Shown: positions 51,598-61,564, counted from the stretch's first letter. The stretch: DNA of 64,000 nucleotides from an uncultured Eubacteriales bacterium (GCA_900546875.1 URET01000001.1:62001-126000); one strand, 5' to 3'. Made by a program: numbers and translations. The notes: generated by a model not told the origin, from the sequence alone.

Positions 51598-52455
51598 GTG
51601 AAAATTAAAATAACAGCCGACAGTATAGTTGATCTGTGGCCAGAGTATATAAAAGAAAACGATATTACGCTTGTTCCGTTTTATATCACTTTCGGAAGTG
51701 ATGAATATATAGACGGGGTGACATGTGTACCTGACGATATATATAAGTTTGTGGAAAAGACCGGTATTTTGCCGAAAACTGCTGCAGTGAGCCAGGAGAG
51801 GTTCAAGAAGATATTTGAGGAGTATTCCAAGGAATATGACGCTGTAATACATTTCAATATTTCTTCGGATATGTCCGTATCTTATCAGAACGCCTGTGCT
51901 GCCGCTGAGGGATTCAATAATGTCTATGTTATAGACTCTATGAATCTTTCATCAGCTGTCGGGCTTCTCGTCATGCACGCCGTAGACCTGCGCAACAGCG
52001 GCTTATCGGCTCCCGAGATCGTTGAAGACATCAAAAAGAGAATTCCATATGTACAGGCTTCTTTTGTTATCGACAAGCTTGATTATCTGCACAAAGGCGG
52101 AAGGTGTTCATCGTTGACATTGCTCGGAGCCAATATGCTGAAGATCAAGCCTTCTATCGAAGTGCATAACGGGAAAATGGGTATAGGCAAAAAGTATATC
52201 GGGGCATTCAGGAAATGTCTTATGAAGTATATCAAGGATACGCTTGAAACTTACAACAATCCTGATTATACAAGGGTAATGATCACTCATACTTTGGTTT
52301 CGGATGAATGCAGGAAAGAAGTGTATGATTATGTAAAAAGTCACACGTCGTTTGCAGAGATATATGATACCAGTGCCGGATGCACGATCACAAGTCACTG
52401 CGGTCCCAATACATTCGGAATATTATATATAAATGACGGGAGATCACAGAAATGA
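51598..52455 (+). CDS. DegV-family fatty-acid-binding protein
   Basis: The 285-residue protein starts with GTG 51598, eight bases after GGAGG (51585-51589); GTG 51592 would be too close. It begins KIKITADSIVDLW and contains the DegV features SQERFKKIF near 65, FNISSDMSVSYQNA near 86 and LDYLHKGGRCSS near 163. DegV proteins bind a fatty acid between two lobes and, in FakB-type systems, present it to the kinase FakA. No fakA is in the window. Confidence 0.93.
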   Translation: MKIKITADSIVDLWPEYIKENDITLVPFYITFGSDEYIDGVTCVPDDIYKFVEKTGILPKTAAVSQERFKKIFEEYSKEYDAVIHFNISSDMSVSYQNACAAAEGFNNVYVIDSMNLSSAVGLLVMHAVDLRNSGLSAPEIVEDIKKRIPYVQASFVIDKLDYLHKGGRCSSLTLLGANMLKIKPSIEVHNGKMGIGKKYIGAFRKCLMKYIKDTLETYNNPDYTRVMITHTLVSDECRKEVYDYVKSHTSFAEIYDTSAGCTITSHCGPNTFGILYINDGRSQK

Positions 52456-52490
52456 CAGTATATTAAGCAGCGAAAGGAGCGCTTAATATA

Positions 52491-54110
52491 ATGAAAAAAG
52501 TATCACGCAATTATACAGCCTATATAAAAGGAGTATTTCTGCCCACTGTAATATACGGTGGGTTTACGGGCTTTGTAACAGGTTGCGTGATTTTTCTTTT
52601 TCATTATATTGCCGATCTGGTCATAAATCTGTCGTATGACATATATTCTGCGGTACCTGAGAATTTATGGTTATTGCCCGTTATATTTATCGGTTTGATC
52701 GTATTGGCTTTGCTTTCATATCTTATAACAAAAAAAGCTCCAAACGCAAGAGGCGTAGGCATACCGAGAAGTCAGGGTGTGATAAGAGGCTTGTTGCCGA
52801 TGAAATGGCTGAAGGAGTTTGCCGCTACCTTTGCCGGCAGTCTGATGACCCTGATCGCCGGGGTCCCTTTAGGGGTAGAAGGGCCGAGCGTTTTTCTTGG
52901 GACCACAATAGGGGGTGGAATCAGCAAACTGCCTTTTGTAAAGATTTCTTATTCAAGGTATCTTATGACCTGCGGATCCGGGGCGGGTTTTGCCGCTTCG
53001 TGTAAGGCTCCGCTGACAGCTCTTTTATTTTCATTGGAAGAGCTTAACAGAAAGATGTCGCCAATGTTCATAACGCTGGCTTTGACCGCAGTGGTTTTTT
53101 CCTCGGTCACCACCGAATTGCTTTCCGGCCTATTCGGCGAGCCGCACGCTTTTTTCACTTTAGGAGAAATGAGCGAATTGAATATCAGCGATATCTGGGT
53201 GCCTGTTATGTGCGGAATAGCGGCAGGTCTGTGCGCCTGCCTGTTCAATACTGTAGTCGGGGCAATAGGAAAGCTTTCAATTAAAAAGACGGGAGAGATC
53301 TGGGAATTTGTAAAGATAGTATCAGTGTTTATTTTATCGGGGATTTTTGCGCTTCTGCTTTCTGATTCTGTCCATCACGGAGGTAATCTGATCAACGGTA
53401 TAATACAGATGAAATACTCAGTATCGGTAATGCTGATTTTATTGGGAGTGAAGTTTTTGTTGGTACCTCTCGCCGCTTCTAGCGGAGCAGTCGGAGGGAT
53501 CTTTATTCCCGTACTGTCAATAGGAGCGATTCTGGGCGGACTGCTTTCGGCTCTTTCGGCACAACTGGGATTATCGGCAGTATATTCATCAGGTGTCATA
53601 ATAATCACCGTAGCGGCGTTTATGGCAGGCACGATGCAGGTTCCGTTGACGGCAGTAGTATTCATTATGGAAAGCACTCATTCTTTTGATAACGCATTAT
53701 TTGTAATAATAGCCGTATTTTTATCCTATTCGACGATGAGATGTTTCAGAGCAGAATCCATATACGACGTCATACTCGAAAGGATGGTAAAAGACTACAG
53801 GAAAAATAAAAAAACAAAGGTCTACAGGTGTGATTATACGATACCCGACGGTTCTTTTGCAGAAGGGAAACTTATCGGAGATCTGTTCTGGCCGCAAGGT
53901 ACGATAGTAAGGCTTGTCGAAAGCAAACAAACCGCCCGCATGGACAGCGAAGGTAACCATAAGCTAGACGCGGGTGACAAACTGCTACTTCAGTTTGAAA
54001 CATGTGATTTAGATCAGACCATAATCGATATAACGTCATTGATAGGTGGAGGCGAACCTGAAAATCTGAGGGAAACCAGTTTTGTTTCGAACTTGTCGTC
54101 GGGTACATAA
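52491..54110 (+). CDS. CLC-family chloride channel/antiporter with C-terminal RCK_C domain
   Basis: The 539-residue membrane protein has the CLC motifs GVGIPRSQG near 84, GVEGPSVFLG with the gating glutamate E130, LEELNR with E183/E184 (position of the proton glutamate in E. coli ClcA), and GGIFIPVL near 345. Both glutamates present suggest a proton-coupled antiporter. After the last helix (about 425) a TrkA_C/RCK_C domain (about 445-520) follows, which in such proteins probably senses a ligand. ATG 52491 follows AAAGGAG. Confidence 0.92.
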   Translation: MKKVSRNYTAYIKGVFLPTVIYGGFTGFVTGCVIFLFHYIADLVINLSYDIYSAVPENLWLLPVIFIGLIVLALLSYLITKKAPNARGVGIPRSQGVIRGLLPMKWLKEFAATFAGSLMTLIAGVPLGVEGPSVFLGTTIGGGISKLPFVKISYSRYLMTCGSGAGFAASCKAPLTALLFSLEELNRKMSPMFITLALTAVVFSSVTTELLSGLFGEPHAFFTLGEMSELNISDIWVPVMCGIAAGLCACLFNTVVGAIGKLSIKKTGEIWEFVKIVSVFILSGIFALLLSDSVHHGGNLINGIIQMKYSVSVMLILLGVKFLLVPLAASSGAVGGIFIPVLSIGAILGGLLSALSAQLGLSAVYSSGVIIITVAAFMAGTMQVPLTAVVFIMESTHSFDNALFVIIAVFLSYSTMRCFRAESIYDVILERMVKDYRKNKKTKVYRCDYTIPDGSFAEGKLIGDLFWPQGTIVRLVESKQTARMDSEGNHKLDAGDKLLLQFETCDLDQTIIDITSLIGGGEPENLRETSFVSNLSSGT

Positions 54111-54291
54111 GCAAAAATCCAGGAGATTTCAGAAGTACTTAAGATCAAATACGAGAAAGCAAAACAGAATAATTATTTAAATTACAAAACCTCGAAAACA
54201 AACAGGATAATTAACGAATAACTTTCTGTCAGTCCGGAAAGAGCGTTATGAACAGACCGATTTTATTTTCGGTACAGAAAACCGAATGGAA

Positions 54292-54319
54292 GACCGCAAA
54301 CAGAAATGCGGTCATTTTT
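54292..54319 (+). terminator. Terminator after the CLC gene
   Basis: GACCGCA (54292-54298) pairs with TGCGGTC (54307-54313) across an eight-base loop, followed by ATTTTTA. Confidence 0.75.
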
Positions 54320-54424
54320 ATACTTTTATATTCAAATTGAAAGTTTTTAATAAGATTTTGCTGTAACTCAGATAGTATGCTAATTGATTAAAGCTATTTT
54401 CGGAAAGGAATTTACTCAAAATCA

Positions 54425-54453
54425 TTGCAATAAGAAATAATTTATGACATAAT
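54425..54453 (+). promoter_or_regulatory. Promoter of the hut operon
   Basis: TTGCAA (54425-54430) and CATAAT (54448-54453) are separated by 17 bases, 34 bases before hutH. No clear operator was seen. Confidence 0.6.
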
Positions 54454-54487
54454 TAAAACTGACGATATTGTATTTGAGGGGCGGGAC

Positions 54488-55993
54488 ATGAAACCATTAC
54501 TTTTAAACGACAAACTTTCTATACGTGACGTAATCGATGTTGCAGAGGGAAAAAGAAAAGTCCGGATATCGCAGGAGGCCTCTGACCGGATCCTGACTGC
54601 AAGAAAATTTGTGGAGAAAATAGTTAAGAAGGGCAAACCCGTATATGGGATCAATACGGGTTTCGGTAAATTTTCCGACGTAACTGTTTCCGCAGAAGAC
54701 ACAAAACAGCTGCAGCTCAATCTGATAATGAGTCACGCATGCGGAGTAGGGGAGCCGTTCCCGATCAAAAACGTAAGAGCGATGATGCTTTTGCGCATAT
54801 TCGCGCTGTGCCGCGGAAACAGCGGTATAACAATTGAAACAATAAACGTACTGACAGAAATGCTCAATAAGAATGTAACGCCGTACGTACCGTCACAAGG
54901 GAGTTTAGGTGCTTCAGGGGATCTTGCTCCGTTGGCGCATATGGTGCTTTCAATGGTGGGAGCCGGAAGATCGTACTATAAAGGCAGACTTATGGAAGGC
55001 GGTGAAGCTTTGAATAAAGCAGGCATACAGCCTGCCGTACTTTCCGCAAAGGAAGGATTGGCACTGATAAACGGTACACAGGCGATGAACTCGCTTGCCG
55101 TTCCGGCCATATACGAAGCCTTTAAGCTCATCAATTCAGCGGATACGGCACTTGCTTTGACCATGGAAGCCTTAGAAGGAATAATAGATGCATATGACAA
55201 GAAGGTTCATATCATCAGGAATCAGACGGGACAAGCGGATATAGCGGAAGATGTTTCCGAAAAAATCAGCGGGAGCAAAAACATAACAAGACAGGGGGAA
55301 CTCAGGGTGCAGGATGCGTATACATTGAGGTGTGCGCCTCAAGTACACGGTGCGTCTTTGGACACGCTCAGGTATGTCAAAAACATAATAGAACGCGAAA
55401 TGGGAGCGGTAACGGATAATCCTCTTATCTTTTCAGACGAAGAAGAGGCGATCAGCGGAGGAAATTTCCACGGCGAATATTTAGCTATGGCAATGGATAT
55501 ATACGCGATAGCAGTATCGGAGCTTGCCAATATTTCCGAGAGGAGGATAGAGAGGATGGTCAATCCGCAGCTCAATAACGGATTGCCTGCCTTTTTGACG
55601 CCGTCAGGAGGGCTGAACAGCGGGTTTATGATTCCTCAGTACGTTGCGGCTGCATTGGTTTCGGAAAACAAGGTACTTGCGCACCCGGCAAGCGTTGACA
55701 GTATAACCAGCAGTGCAAACCAGGAAGATCATGTGAGTATGGGCATGACGGCAGCCAGGAAAGCTGTAAGGATACTTGAAAACACGCAAAGGGTTATAGC
55801 TATCGAAATATTCACTGCATGTCAGGCAATAGATCTGAGAGGCGGAGCGTCGAAGCTCGGAAAAGAAACAAAGAAAGCGTATGAAAGAGTAAGAAAAGAG
55901 ATCCCGTTTTTAGAAAAGGACGAATTTCTCGCTCCATATATAGATAAATGTCATGAAATAGTTAAAGAAGGTTTTGAAGGAGGTCTGGAATGA
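54488..55993 (+). CDS. hutH: Histidine ammonia-lyase HutH
   Basis: The 501-residue enzyme removes ammonia from histidine to give urocanate, the first step of histidine breakdown. The self-forming MIO cofactor triad A142-S143-G144 lies in GSLGASGDLAPL, and YGINTGFGKF near 55 and QDAYTLRCAPQVHG near 277 are typical. Length is normal. It opens the operon hutH-hutU-ftcD-hutI, and its stop overlaps hutU as ATGA. Confidence 0.97.
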   Translation: MKPLLLNDKLSIRDVIDVAEGKRKVRISQEASDRILTARKFVEKIVKKGKPVYGINTGFGKFSDVTVSAEDTKQLQLNLIMSHACGVGEPFPIKNVRAMMLLRIFALCRGNSGITIETINVLTEMLNKNVTPYVPSQGSLGASGDLAPLAHMVLSMVGAGRSYYKGRLMEGGEALNKAGIQPAVLSAKEGLALINGTQAMNSLAVPAIYEAFKLINSADTALALTMEALEGIIDAYDKKVHIIRNQTGQADIAEDVSEKISGSKNITRQGELRVQDAYTLRCAPQVHGASLDTLRYVKNIIEREMGAVTDNPLIFSDEEEAISGGNFHGEYLAMAMDIYAIAVSELANISERRIERMVNPQLNNGLPAFLTPSGGLNSGFMIPQYVAAALVSENKVLAHPASVDSITSSANQEDHVSMGMTAARKAVRILENTQRVIAIEIFTACQAIDLRGGASKLGKETKKAYERVRKEIPFLEKDEFLAPYIDKCHEIVKEGFEGGLE

Positions 55994-57978
55994 AAGAAAT
56001 AAAGCTGAGCAGTCTGCCCGAACCCAAGCCTTTTGCGGAAGGGATCAGAAGAGCGCCCAAAAGACAATCGGAATTATCGAAGAAAGATATGCAGCTTGCA
56101 GTTGCAAACGCCCTGAGGTATTGTCCGAAGGAATGGCACGATATCCTCATACCGGAATTTACCGAAGAATTGCTTACAAGAGGAAGGGTATACGGATACA
56201 GATTTCGTCCCGAAGGCCGTATTTACGGCAAAAGCATAGACGAATACGAAGGCAGATGTATCGAAGGCAAAGCCTTTCAGGTAATGATAGACAATAACCT
56301 TGATTTTGATGTGGCATTGTATCCATATGAGCTGGTCACCTACGGAGAAACCGGACAGGTATGTCAGAATTGGATGCAATATCTTTTGATAAAAGAATAC
56401 CTTAAAAATCTTGAAAGGAATCAGACGCTTGTTGTAATGAGCGGACATCCGTTGGGAGTATTTGAAAGTTCATCCGAAAGTCCGCGAGTGATAATAACAA
56501 ACGCACTCATGATAGGATGCTACGATAATCAGAAAAGCTGGGCTCATGCAGCTGCGCTTGGAGTAGCGAATTACGGACAGATGACGGCGGGAGGCTGGAT
56601 GTATATAGGGCCTCAGGGGATAGTGCACGGAACATACAATACCATACTCAATGCTGCGAGGATGAAGCTCGGACTCAGAAACGAGGATAATCTGGGCGGA
56701 ATACTTTTCGTTTCTTCCGGACTGGGCGGAATGAGCGGTGCACAGGGAAAAGCTATAAAAATTCTGGGCGGTGTCGGAATAATAGCAGAAGTAGATTACA
56801 GCAGGATAGATACGCGTTTAAACCAAGGCTGGGTAGACACCGTGGCGCAAAGCGAGGAAGAAGCTTTTGCACTTGCGGATAGGTATAAAAAAGAAAAGAA
56901 AGGAATAGCTGTCGCTTATCACGGAAATATCGTTGATTTATTGGAATACGCGGAAAAGAACGACATACACATAGACTTGCTGAGCGATCAGACCTCGTGT
57001 CATGCCGTGTATGACGGAGGATACTGTCCTCAGGGCATAAGTTTTGAAGAACGCACAAAGATGTTATTTTCCGACAAAGATAATTTCATACGGCAGGTAA
57101 ATAAAACGCTCCATGCTCATTATACTGTTATCAAAAAGCTGCATGATAAAGGGACGTATTTCTTTGATTACGGCAACAGCTTTATGAAGTCTGTATTTGA
57201 TTCGGGGATAAATGAAATAGCCCGCAACGGAGAAAATACCCTTGACGGCTTTATATTCCCAAGTTACGTCGAAGATATACTCGGACCGGTTTGCTTTGAC
57301 TACGGATACGGACCTTTCAGATGGGTATGTCTGTCAGGGAAAGCAGAAGATCTCCATAAAACGGATATTGCGGCAATGGAATGTATAGATAAAGATCGCC
57401 GTTTTCAGGATTACGACAATTATGTATGGATCCGCGATGCGGAAAAGAATAAGCTTGTTGTGGGGACTCAGGCAAGAATACTTTATCAGGACGCGGAAGG
57501 CAGACTGAAAATTGCCTTGAAATTCAACGAAATGATAAGGAATAAAGAAATAGGGCCCGTGATGCTGGGAAGGGATCATCATGACTGCGGCGGTACGGAC
57601 GCTCCGTTCAGAGAAACAAGCAATATAAAAGACGGAAGTAATGTAATGGCAGATATGGCCACACAGGTTTTTGCCGGGAATGCCGCAAGAGGGATGAGCA
57701 TGGTTGCTCTTCACAACGGAGGCGGTACCGGTATTGGGAACGCCATAAACGGCGGGTTCGGTATGGTGCTTGACGGAAGCGAGAGAGTGGACAATATACT
57801 GAGAAAAGCCATGATATGGGATGTTATGGCGGGTGTGGCACGTCGCAGCTGGGCGAGGAATCCCGGCAGTGTGGAAACCTGTAAGGTATTCAATGAAAAA
57901 TATGAATACAGCAGAGTGACAATGCCTAATATAGCAGATTTCGACAAAATAATGGAAGAGATAGAAAAAAGGAGTTAA
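55990..57978 (+). CDS. hutU: Urocanate hydratase HutU
   Basis: The 662-residue protein converts urocanate to imidazolonepropionate using bound NAD. The stretches MVMSGHPLGVFESS-like (VVMSGHPLGVF near 147), GGWMYIGPQGIVHGTY near 203 and FVSSGLGGMSGAQ near 242 are diagnostic. It is about 100 residues longer than the B. subtilis enzyme because of N-terminal and inserted segments, which matches the long form found in Bacteroidetes, Fusobacteria and some Clostridia. Four-base overlap with hutH; ftcD follows after two bases. Confidence 0.96.
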   Translation: MKEIKLSSLPEPKPFAEGIRRAPKRQSELSKKDMQLAVANALRYCPKEWHDILIPEFTEELLTRGRVYGYRFRPEGRIYGKSIDEYEGRCIEGKAFQVMIDNNLDFDVALYPYELVTYGETGQVCQNWMQYLLIKEYLKNLERNQTLVVMSGHPLGVFESSSESPRVIITNALMIGCYDNQKSWAHAAALGVANYGQMTAGGWMYIGPQGIVHGTYNTILNAARMKLGLRNEDNLGGILFVSSGLGGMSGAQGKAIKILGGVGIIAEVDYSRIDTRLNQGWVDTVAQSEEEAFALADRYKKEKKGIAVAYHGNIVDLLEYAEKNDIHIDLLSDQTSCHAVYDGGYCPQGISFEERTKMLFSDKDNFIRQVNKTLHAHYTVIKKLHDKGTYFFDYGNSFMKSVFDSGINEIARNGENTLDGFIFPSYVEDILGPVCFDYGYGPFRWVCLSGKAEDLHKTDIAAMECIDKDRRFQDYDNYVWIRDAEKNKLVVGTQARILYQDAEGRLKIALKFNEMIRNKEIGPVMLGRDHHDCGGTDAPFRETSNIKDGSNVMADMATQVFAGNAARGMSMVALHNGGGTGIGNAINGGFGMVLDGSERVDNILRKAMIWDVMAGVARRSWARNPGSVETCKVFNEKYEYSRVTMPNIADFDKIMEEIEKRS

Positions 57979-57980
57979 AG

Positions 57981-58964
57981 ATGGAAAGGATTCTTGAGTG
58001 CGTACCTAATTTCAGCGAAGGCAGAGATACGGCAAAAGTAGAAAAGATAGCGGATTGCTTCAGAAACAAGGAAGGAGTAGTGTTGCTTGACTACTCCAGC
58101 GACGCCGATCACAACAGATCCGTACTTACAGTCGTGGGAGAACCGGAGGCTCTTTCCGAAGCGGTATTTAACGCGATAAAAACAGCGGAGTCCGTAATTG
58201 ATTTAAATCATCACAGCGGTCAGCATCCCCGCATGGGAGCGACAGACGTAGTTCCGTTTATTCCCATAAAGGGTGTTACCACGGAAGAAGCCATAGCCGT
58301 AAGCAAAAAAGTAGCAGAACGCGTTTGGGAAGAATTGAAGATACCGGTATTTTTGTATGAGAAGTCTGCAACATGTCCGGAAAGAGAAAATCTTGCGAAC
58401 ATCAGGAAAGGAGAATTCGAAGGTTTGCGCGAAAAGATGAAAAGGCCGGAATGGCATGCTGATTTCGGCGGCGATGCTCCTCATCCCACAGCCGGCGCGA
58501 CGGCTATAGGAGCACGTATGCCTCTGGTGGCTTTCAACATCAATCTTGACAGTTCCGATATTGCACAGACGACCGCCACAGCAAAGAAGATCAGGTTTAT
58601 AGGAGGCGGACTCCGTTATTGTAAAGCTATGGGGGTAGAACTCAAAGAAAGAGGGATAACTCAGGTCAGTATGAATATGACCGATTACACAAAGACTCCT
58701 TTATATTTCAGCTGCGAGCTGATAAGAGCAGAAAGCAAACGTTACGGAGCCAACATTATAGGAAGCGAAATAATCGGACTCGTGCCATACGATGCTCTCA
58801 AGGCATGTGCGGAATATTCATTGATGTGTAAAGGCAAAAAGGTTGAAGATATCTCCGCGATGAGCGAATACGATATTATAGAGGAAGCGGGTAATTATCT
58901 TAAGATCGAGAATTTCTCTCACGATCAAGTACTTGAAGTGCTCATAAAGAAGAAAGTAGGATAA
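57981..58964 (+). CDS. ftcD: Glutamate formimidoyltransferase FtcD (single-domain)
   Basis: The 327-residue protein begins ERILECVPNFSEGRD and holds HRSVLTVVGEP-like (HNRSVLTVVGEP near 44), HPRMGATDVVPF near 81 and GGLRYCKAMGVEL near 211, typical of the formiminotransferase domain. It moves the formimino group of N-formiminoglutamate to tetrahydrofolate, giving glutamate and 5-formimino-THF. The cyclodeaminase domain of the animal enzyme is absent, so a separate FchA would be needed; none is in the window. It identifies the folate-dependent branch of histidine breakdown. Confidence 0.96.
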   Translation: MERILECVPNFSEGRDTAKVEKIADCFRNKEGVVLLDYSSDADHNRSVLTVVGEPEALSEAVFNAIKTAESVIDLNHHSGQHPRMGATDVVPFIPIKGVTTEEAIAVSKKVAERVWEELKIPVFLYEKSATCPERENLANIRKGEFEGLREKMKRPEWHADFGGDAPHPTAGATAIGARMPLVAFNINLDSSDIAQTTATAKKIRFIGGGLRYCKAMGVELKERGITQVSMNMTDYTKTPLYFSCELIRAESKRYGANIIGSEIIGLVPYDALKACAEYSLMCKGKKVEDISAMSEYDIIEEAGNYLKIENFSHDQVLEVLIKKKVG

Positions 58965-60205
58965 TGAAATTATATTATAATATTTCCAAGCTGGCATGCG
59001 TAAACGGACATAAGGCAAAAAAGGGCAGGGATATGTCCGATATCGGATATATTACCGACGGCGCGTTTGTTACCGACAAGGATAAGTTTATATTTGCAGG
59101 GAAAAGGGATAAAGCTTTCGAGCTTTATCCGGATGCGGAAAAGATCGACCTGAAGAACAAGGCGGTAATACCCGGCTTTACGGACAGTCATACACATCTT
59201 GTATTCGGAGGATACAGAGTATCGGAATTCATGATGAGGCTGGAAGGAAGAAGCTATATGGAAATAATGCAGGCAGGTGGAGGCATAAAAAGCACTACTC
59301 AAGCTACCCGTATGCTTTCCGCCGAACAAATGGCTGAAAAAACTCTGCCGTTTGTGAATGAGCTTTTATCTTACGGCGTAACCACTCTGGAAATAAAAAG
59401 CGGATACGGATTAGATAAAGAAACTGAACTCAGACAGCTCCAGTCCATGAAGATTCTTGAAGAAATGACGCCGCTAAGAATCGTAAAGACATACATGGGA
59501 GCGCACGCCTTGCCGGATGAATTTAAGAATAATCCGTCGGGATATATCAGATATATATGCGAAGAAGTGTTGCCTGCAGTCAAAGAACAGGGGATAGCAA
59601 AATACTGTGACGTATTTTGCGAGAAAAATGTTTTTTCTAAAGAAGAATCTGCAATAATTTTTGATCGTGCGAAAGAATTGGGCTTGGGACTGAAAATTCA
59701 CGCGGATGAAATCGAAGACGGCGGAACGACAGCTTTCGGAGTAAGATACGGCTGCACGTCGACCGATCATCTTTTACACGTTTCCGATGAAGGCATTGAG
59801 GCTTTGGCTTTCGGAGAGACCGTAGCCACGCTTTTGCCGATCACTGCCTTTTCTCTGAAAGAAAAATATGCACCTGCAAGACGTCTTATCGATAAAGGAG
59901 CAGCAGTTGCTATCGCCACGGATTGCAATCCCGGAAGTTGTTTTTCGGACAGTATTCCGCTTCTTATTGCTTTGTCTTCTCTCAATATGGGAATGACATT
60001 TGAAGAGATAATATGTTCTCTTACCTTGAACGGAGCAGCCGCGGTAGGCAACGCCGAATCGTTCGGAAGTATTCAGGAAGGAAAATACGCTGATTTCCTT
60101 GTTCTGAAATGGGAAGATCCCGCATTCCTTAATTATCATATTTGCGGAAACGGGGTAGAGAAAGTATATATCGGCGGTAAAATGGTCCGCGAAAACAGTT
60201 TTTAG
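58964..60205 (+). CDS. hutI: Imidazolonepropionase HutI
   Basis: The 413-residue amidohydrolase opens the imidazolone ring to give N-formiminoglutamate. Metal-site motifs: FTDSHTHLVFGG near 70, KIHADEIEDGG near 243, STDHLLHVS near 265 and IATDCNPGSC near 316. ATG 58964 overlaps the ftcD stop by one base. With it the operon covers histidine to glutamate plus formimino-THF. A strong terminator follows. Confidence 0.97.
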   Translation: MKLYYNISKLACVNGHKAKKGRDMSDIGYITDGAFVTDKDKFIFAGKRDKAFELYPDAEKIDLKNKAVIPGFTDSHTHLVFGGYRVSEFMMRLEGRSYMEIMQAGGGIKSTTQATRMLSAEQMAEKTLPFVNELLSYGVTTLEIKSGYGLDKETELRQLQSMKILEEMTPLRIVKTYMGAHALPDEFKNNPSGYIRYICEEVLPAVKEQGIAKYCDVFCEKNVFSKEESAIIFDRAKELGLGLKIHADEIEDGGTTAFGVRYGCTSTDHLLHVSDEGIEALAFGETVATLLPITAFSLKEKYAPARRLIDKGAAVAIATDCNPGSCFSDSIPLLIALSSLNMGMTFEEIICSLTLNGAAAVGNAESFGSIQEGKYADFLVLKWEDPAFLNYHICGNGVEKVYIGGKMVRENSF

Positions 60206-60247
60206 AAATAGTTTTAAAGCTGCATAGTAATCATCAGTATTTTATTT

Positions 60248-60280
60248 AACTCTTACTGCAAAAATGCAGTAAGAGTTTTT
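60248..60280 (+). terminator. Terminator of the hut operon
   Basis: AACTCTTACTGCA (60248-60260) pairs with TGCAGTAAGAGTT (60265-60277) around AAAA, thirteen pairs, followed by T. It lies 43 bases after hutI. Confidence 0.93.
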
Positions 60281-60351
60281 ATATAAGACAGTGAGTATTT
60301 TCGATAAAAACAAAAAAACACAAACGGAGATCAGCAGAACGAAATAATATT

Positions 60352-61095
60352 TCAATAATTTTCGAGTAGCATTTTGTCAGCGACTAAAGCGATGAATTCA
60401 CTGTTTGTGGGACGCTGATGCGGGCCGAAAACTTTGACGCCGAAAAGAGAATTTATATTTTCCATTTTTCCTCTGTTCCACGCGACCTCGATGGCGTGTC
60501 TGATCGCTCTTTCTACTTTGCTCGGAGTAGTGTCATTTGCCAAAGCGATGGCGGGATAGAGAGCAGTAGTTATCTGATTGACTATGGACGGCTTTTCTAC
60601 GGCGATCCTGACTCCGTCACGCAAGTATTTATAACCGAGTATATGAGGCGGTATTCCTATGTTGATAAAGATTGTGGAAACACGTTCGTCCAGACTGTGC
60701 AGACGATTTTTCTTGATAAGATTTTCCTGAGAAGAAGAAACGAGTTCCGTAAGAGCTTTCATGACCTCGCCGGGATCTGCAGGATTTATCATGAAATAAG
60801 ACGCTCCGAGACTGAATGCTTTATTGATAAATTCTTCGCGGTTGATCCCGCTGATAACGATAAATTTCGGCGCTCCGACCGGTTTTGCATATTTATTGAG
60901 CAGATAAAAGCCGTCGTAGCCGGGCAATAGCAGATCGATAATGACGGCTTGATACTTGTTTTCGCCGAGTTTATACGATGCGGACGTTCCATCGTGACAA
61001 ACATCGACAAAATCAATATCTTTGCTTTCTTTGAAAAATTTGATCAGTCGTTCTGATTTTTCACTGTCATCCAAGGCAAAAAGAATATTCAACAT
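60352..61095 (-). CDS. spo0A: Sporulation master regulator Spo0A, receiver lysine replaced
   Basis: From ATG 61095 (after GGGAGGTA) the product has 247 residues: a receiver domain (1-120) and the Spo0A DNA-binding domain with HILGYKYLRDGV, TTPSKVERAIRHAIEVAW and PTNSEFIALVADK, which identify it clearly. In the receiver the acidic pair D9/D10, phosphorylation site D54 and S82 are in place, but the nearly invariant lysine before proline is N104 (INPADP). The gene stands alone, away from spoIVB and on the opposite strand, unlike most spore formers. Low-confidence sigma-H-like boxes lie upstream at 61252-61221. Confidence 0.95.
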   Translation of the reverse strand: MLNILFALDDSEKSERLIKFFKESKDIDFVDVCHDGTSASYKLGENKYQAVIIDLLLPGYDGFYLLNKYAKPVGAPKFIVISGINREEFINKAFSLGASYFMINPADPGEVMKALTELVSSSQENLIKKNRLHSLDERVSTIFINIGIPPHILGYKYLRDGVRIAVEKPSIVNQITTALYPAIALANDTTPSKVERAIRHAIEVAWNRGKMENINSLFGVKVFGPHQRPTNSEFIALVADKMLLENY

Positions 61096-61220
61096 ATAAA
61101 ATACCTCCCAAGTATATATGATCGCGCCTGAAAGACGCATAAAATATAAGCAAAATATTTTTCTACAAAAATTACAAGCGAAAACGGGGTAAAAAAACCT
61201 GCGAAAAAATATCCGCAAAC

Positions 61221-61252
61221 TTTATCATCGGTTTTTTAAATTTTTATCCTTC
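61221..61252 (-). promoter_or_regulatory. Possible sigma-H promoter of spo0A
   Basis: Read leftward, GAAGGATAA (61252-61244) fits the sigma-H -35 consensus RNAGGAWWW. The -10 candidate GATGATAAA (61229-61221) fits RNNGAATWW only partly and the 14-base spacer is long. Confidence 0.3.
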
Positions 61253-61509
61253 GTTTGGAGGGGTGACGTAAAACAAAATACCGATCATTTAATACAAAAA
61301 GCCTGAAAGTATGTATAAAAATAAAACAATTGCTCGGCACAATTCAGCTTTTTAAGATAATCACGGTAATTTTTCGTTAAAAGCTCGGAAAAAAATGTTT
61401 TACGACGAGTTCAATAATATATTAGCACACCTTCGGGAGTTTTGTAAACTGTTTTCAAGCAAAATATATTAAATATTTTTCATGAAAAAAATAATAAAAA
61501 AATATTTTT

Positions 61510-61516
61510 TGTCGAA
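61510..61516 (+). promoter_or_regulatory. 0A-box-like heptamer
   Basis: TTTGTCGAAA contains the Spo0A-box core TGTCGAA. It is 55 bases before the -35 box of the WYL regulator and also upstream of spo0A on the other strand, so Spo0A could act on either gene. Confidence 0.4.
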
Positions 61517-61564
61517 ACAAAATAAAAGCGTAAGGAAAAAATTTTTGTGTTTTCCCTAAAAGAC

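Larger units (their letters stand above)
54111..54487. other. Intergenic stretch before the hut operon
   Basis: About 380 bases without a gene. It holds a terminator at 54292-54319 and the hut promoter at 54425-54453, with AT-rich sequence between. Confidence 0.7.
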
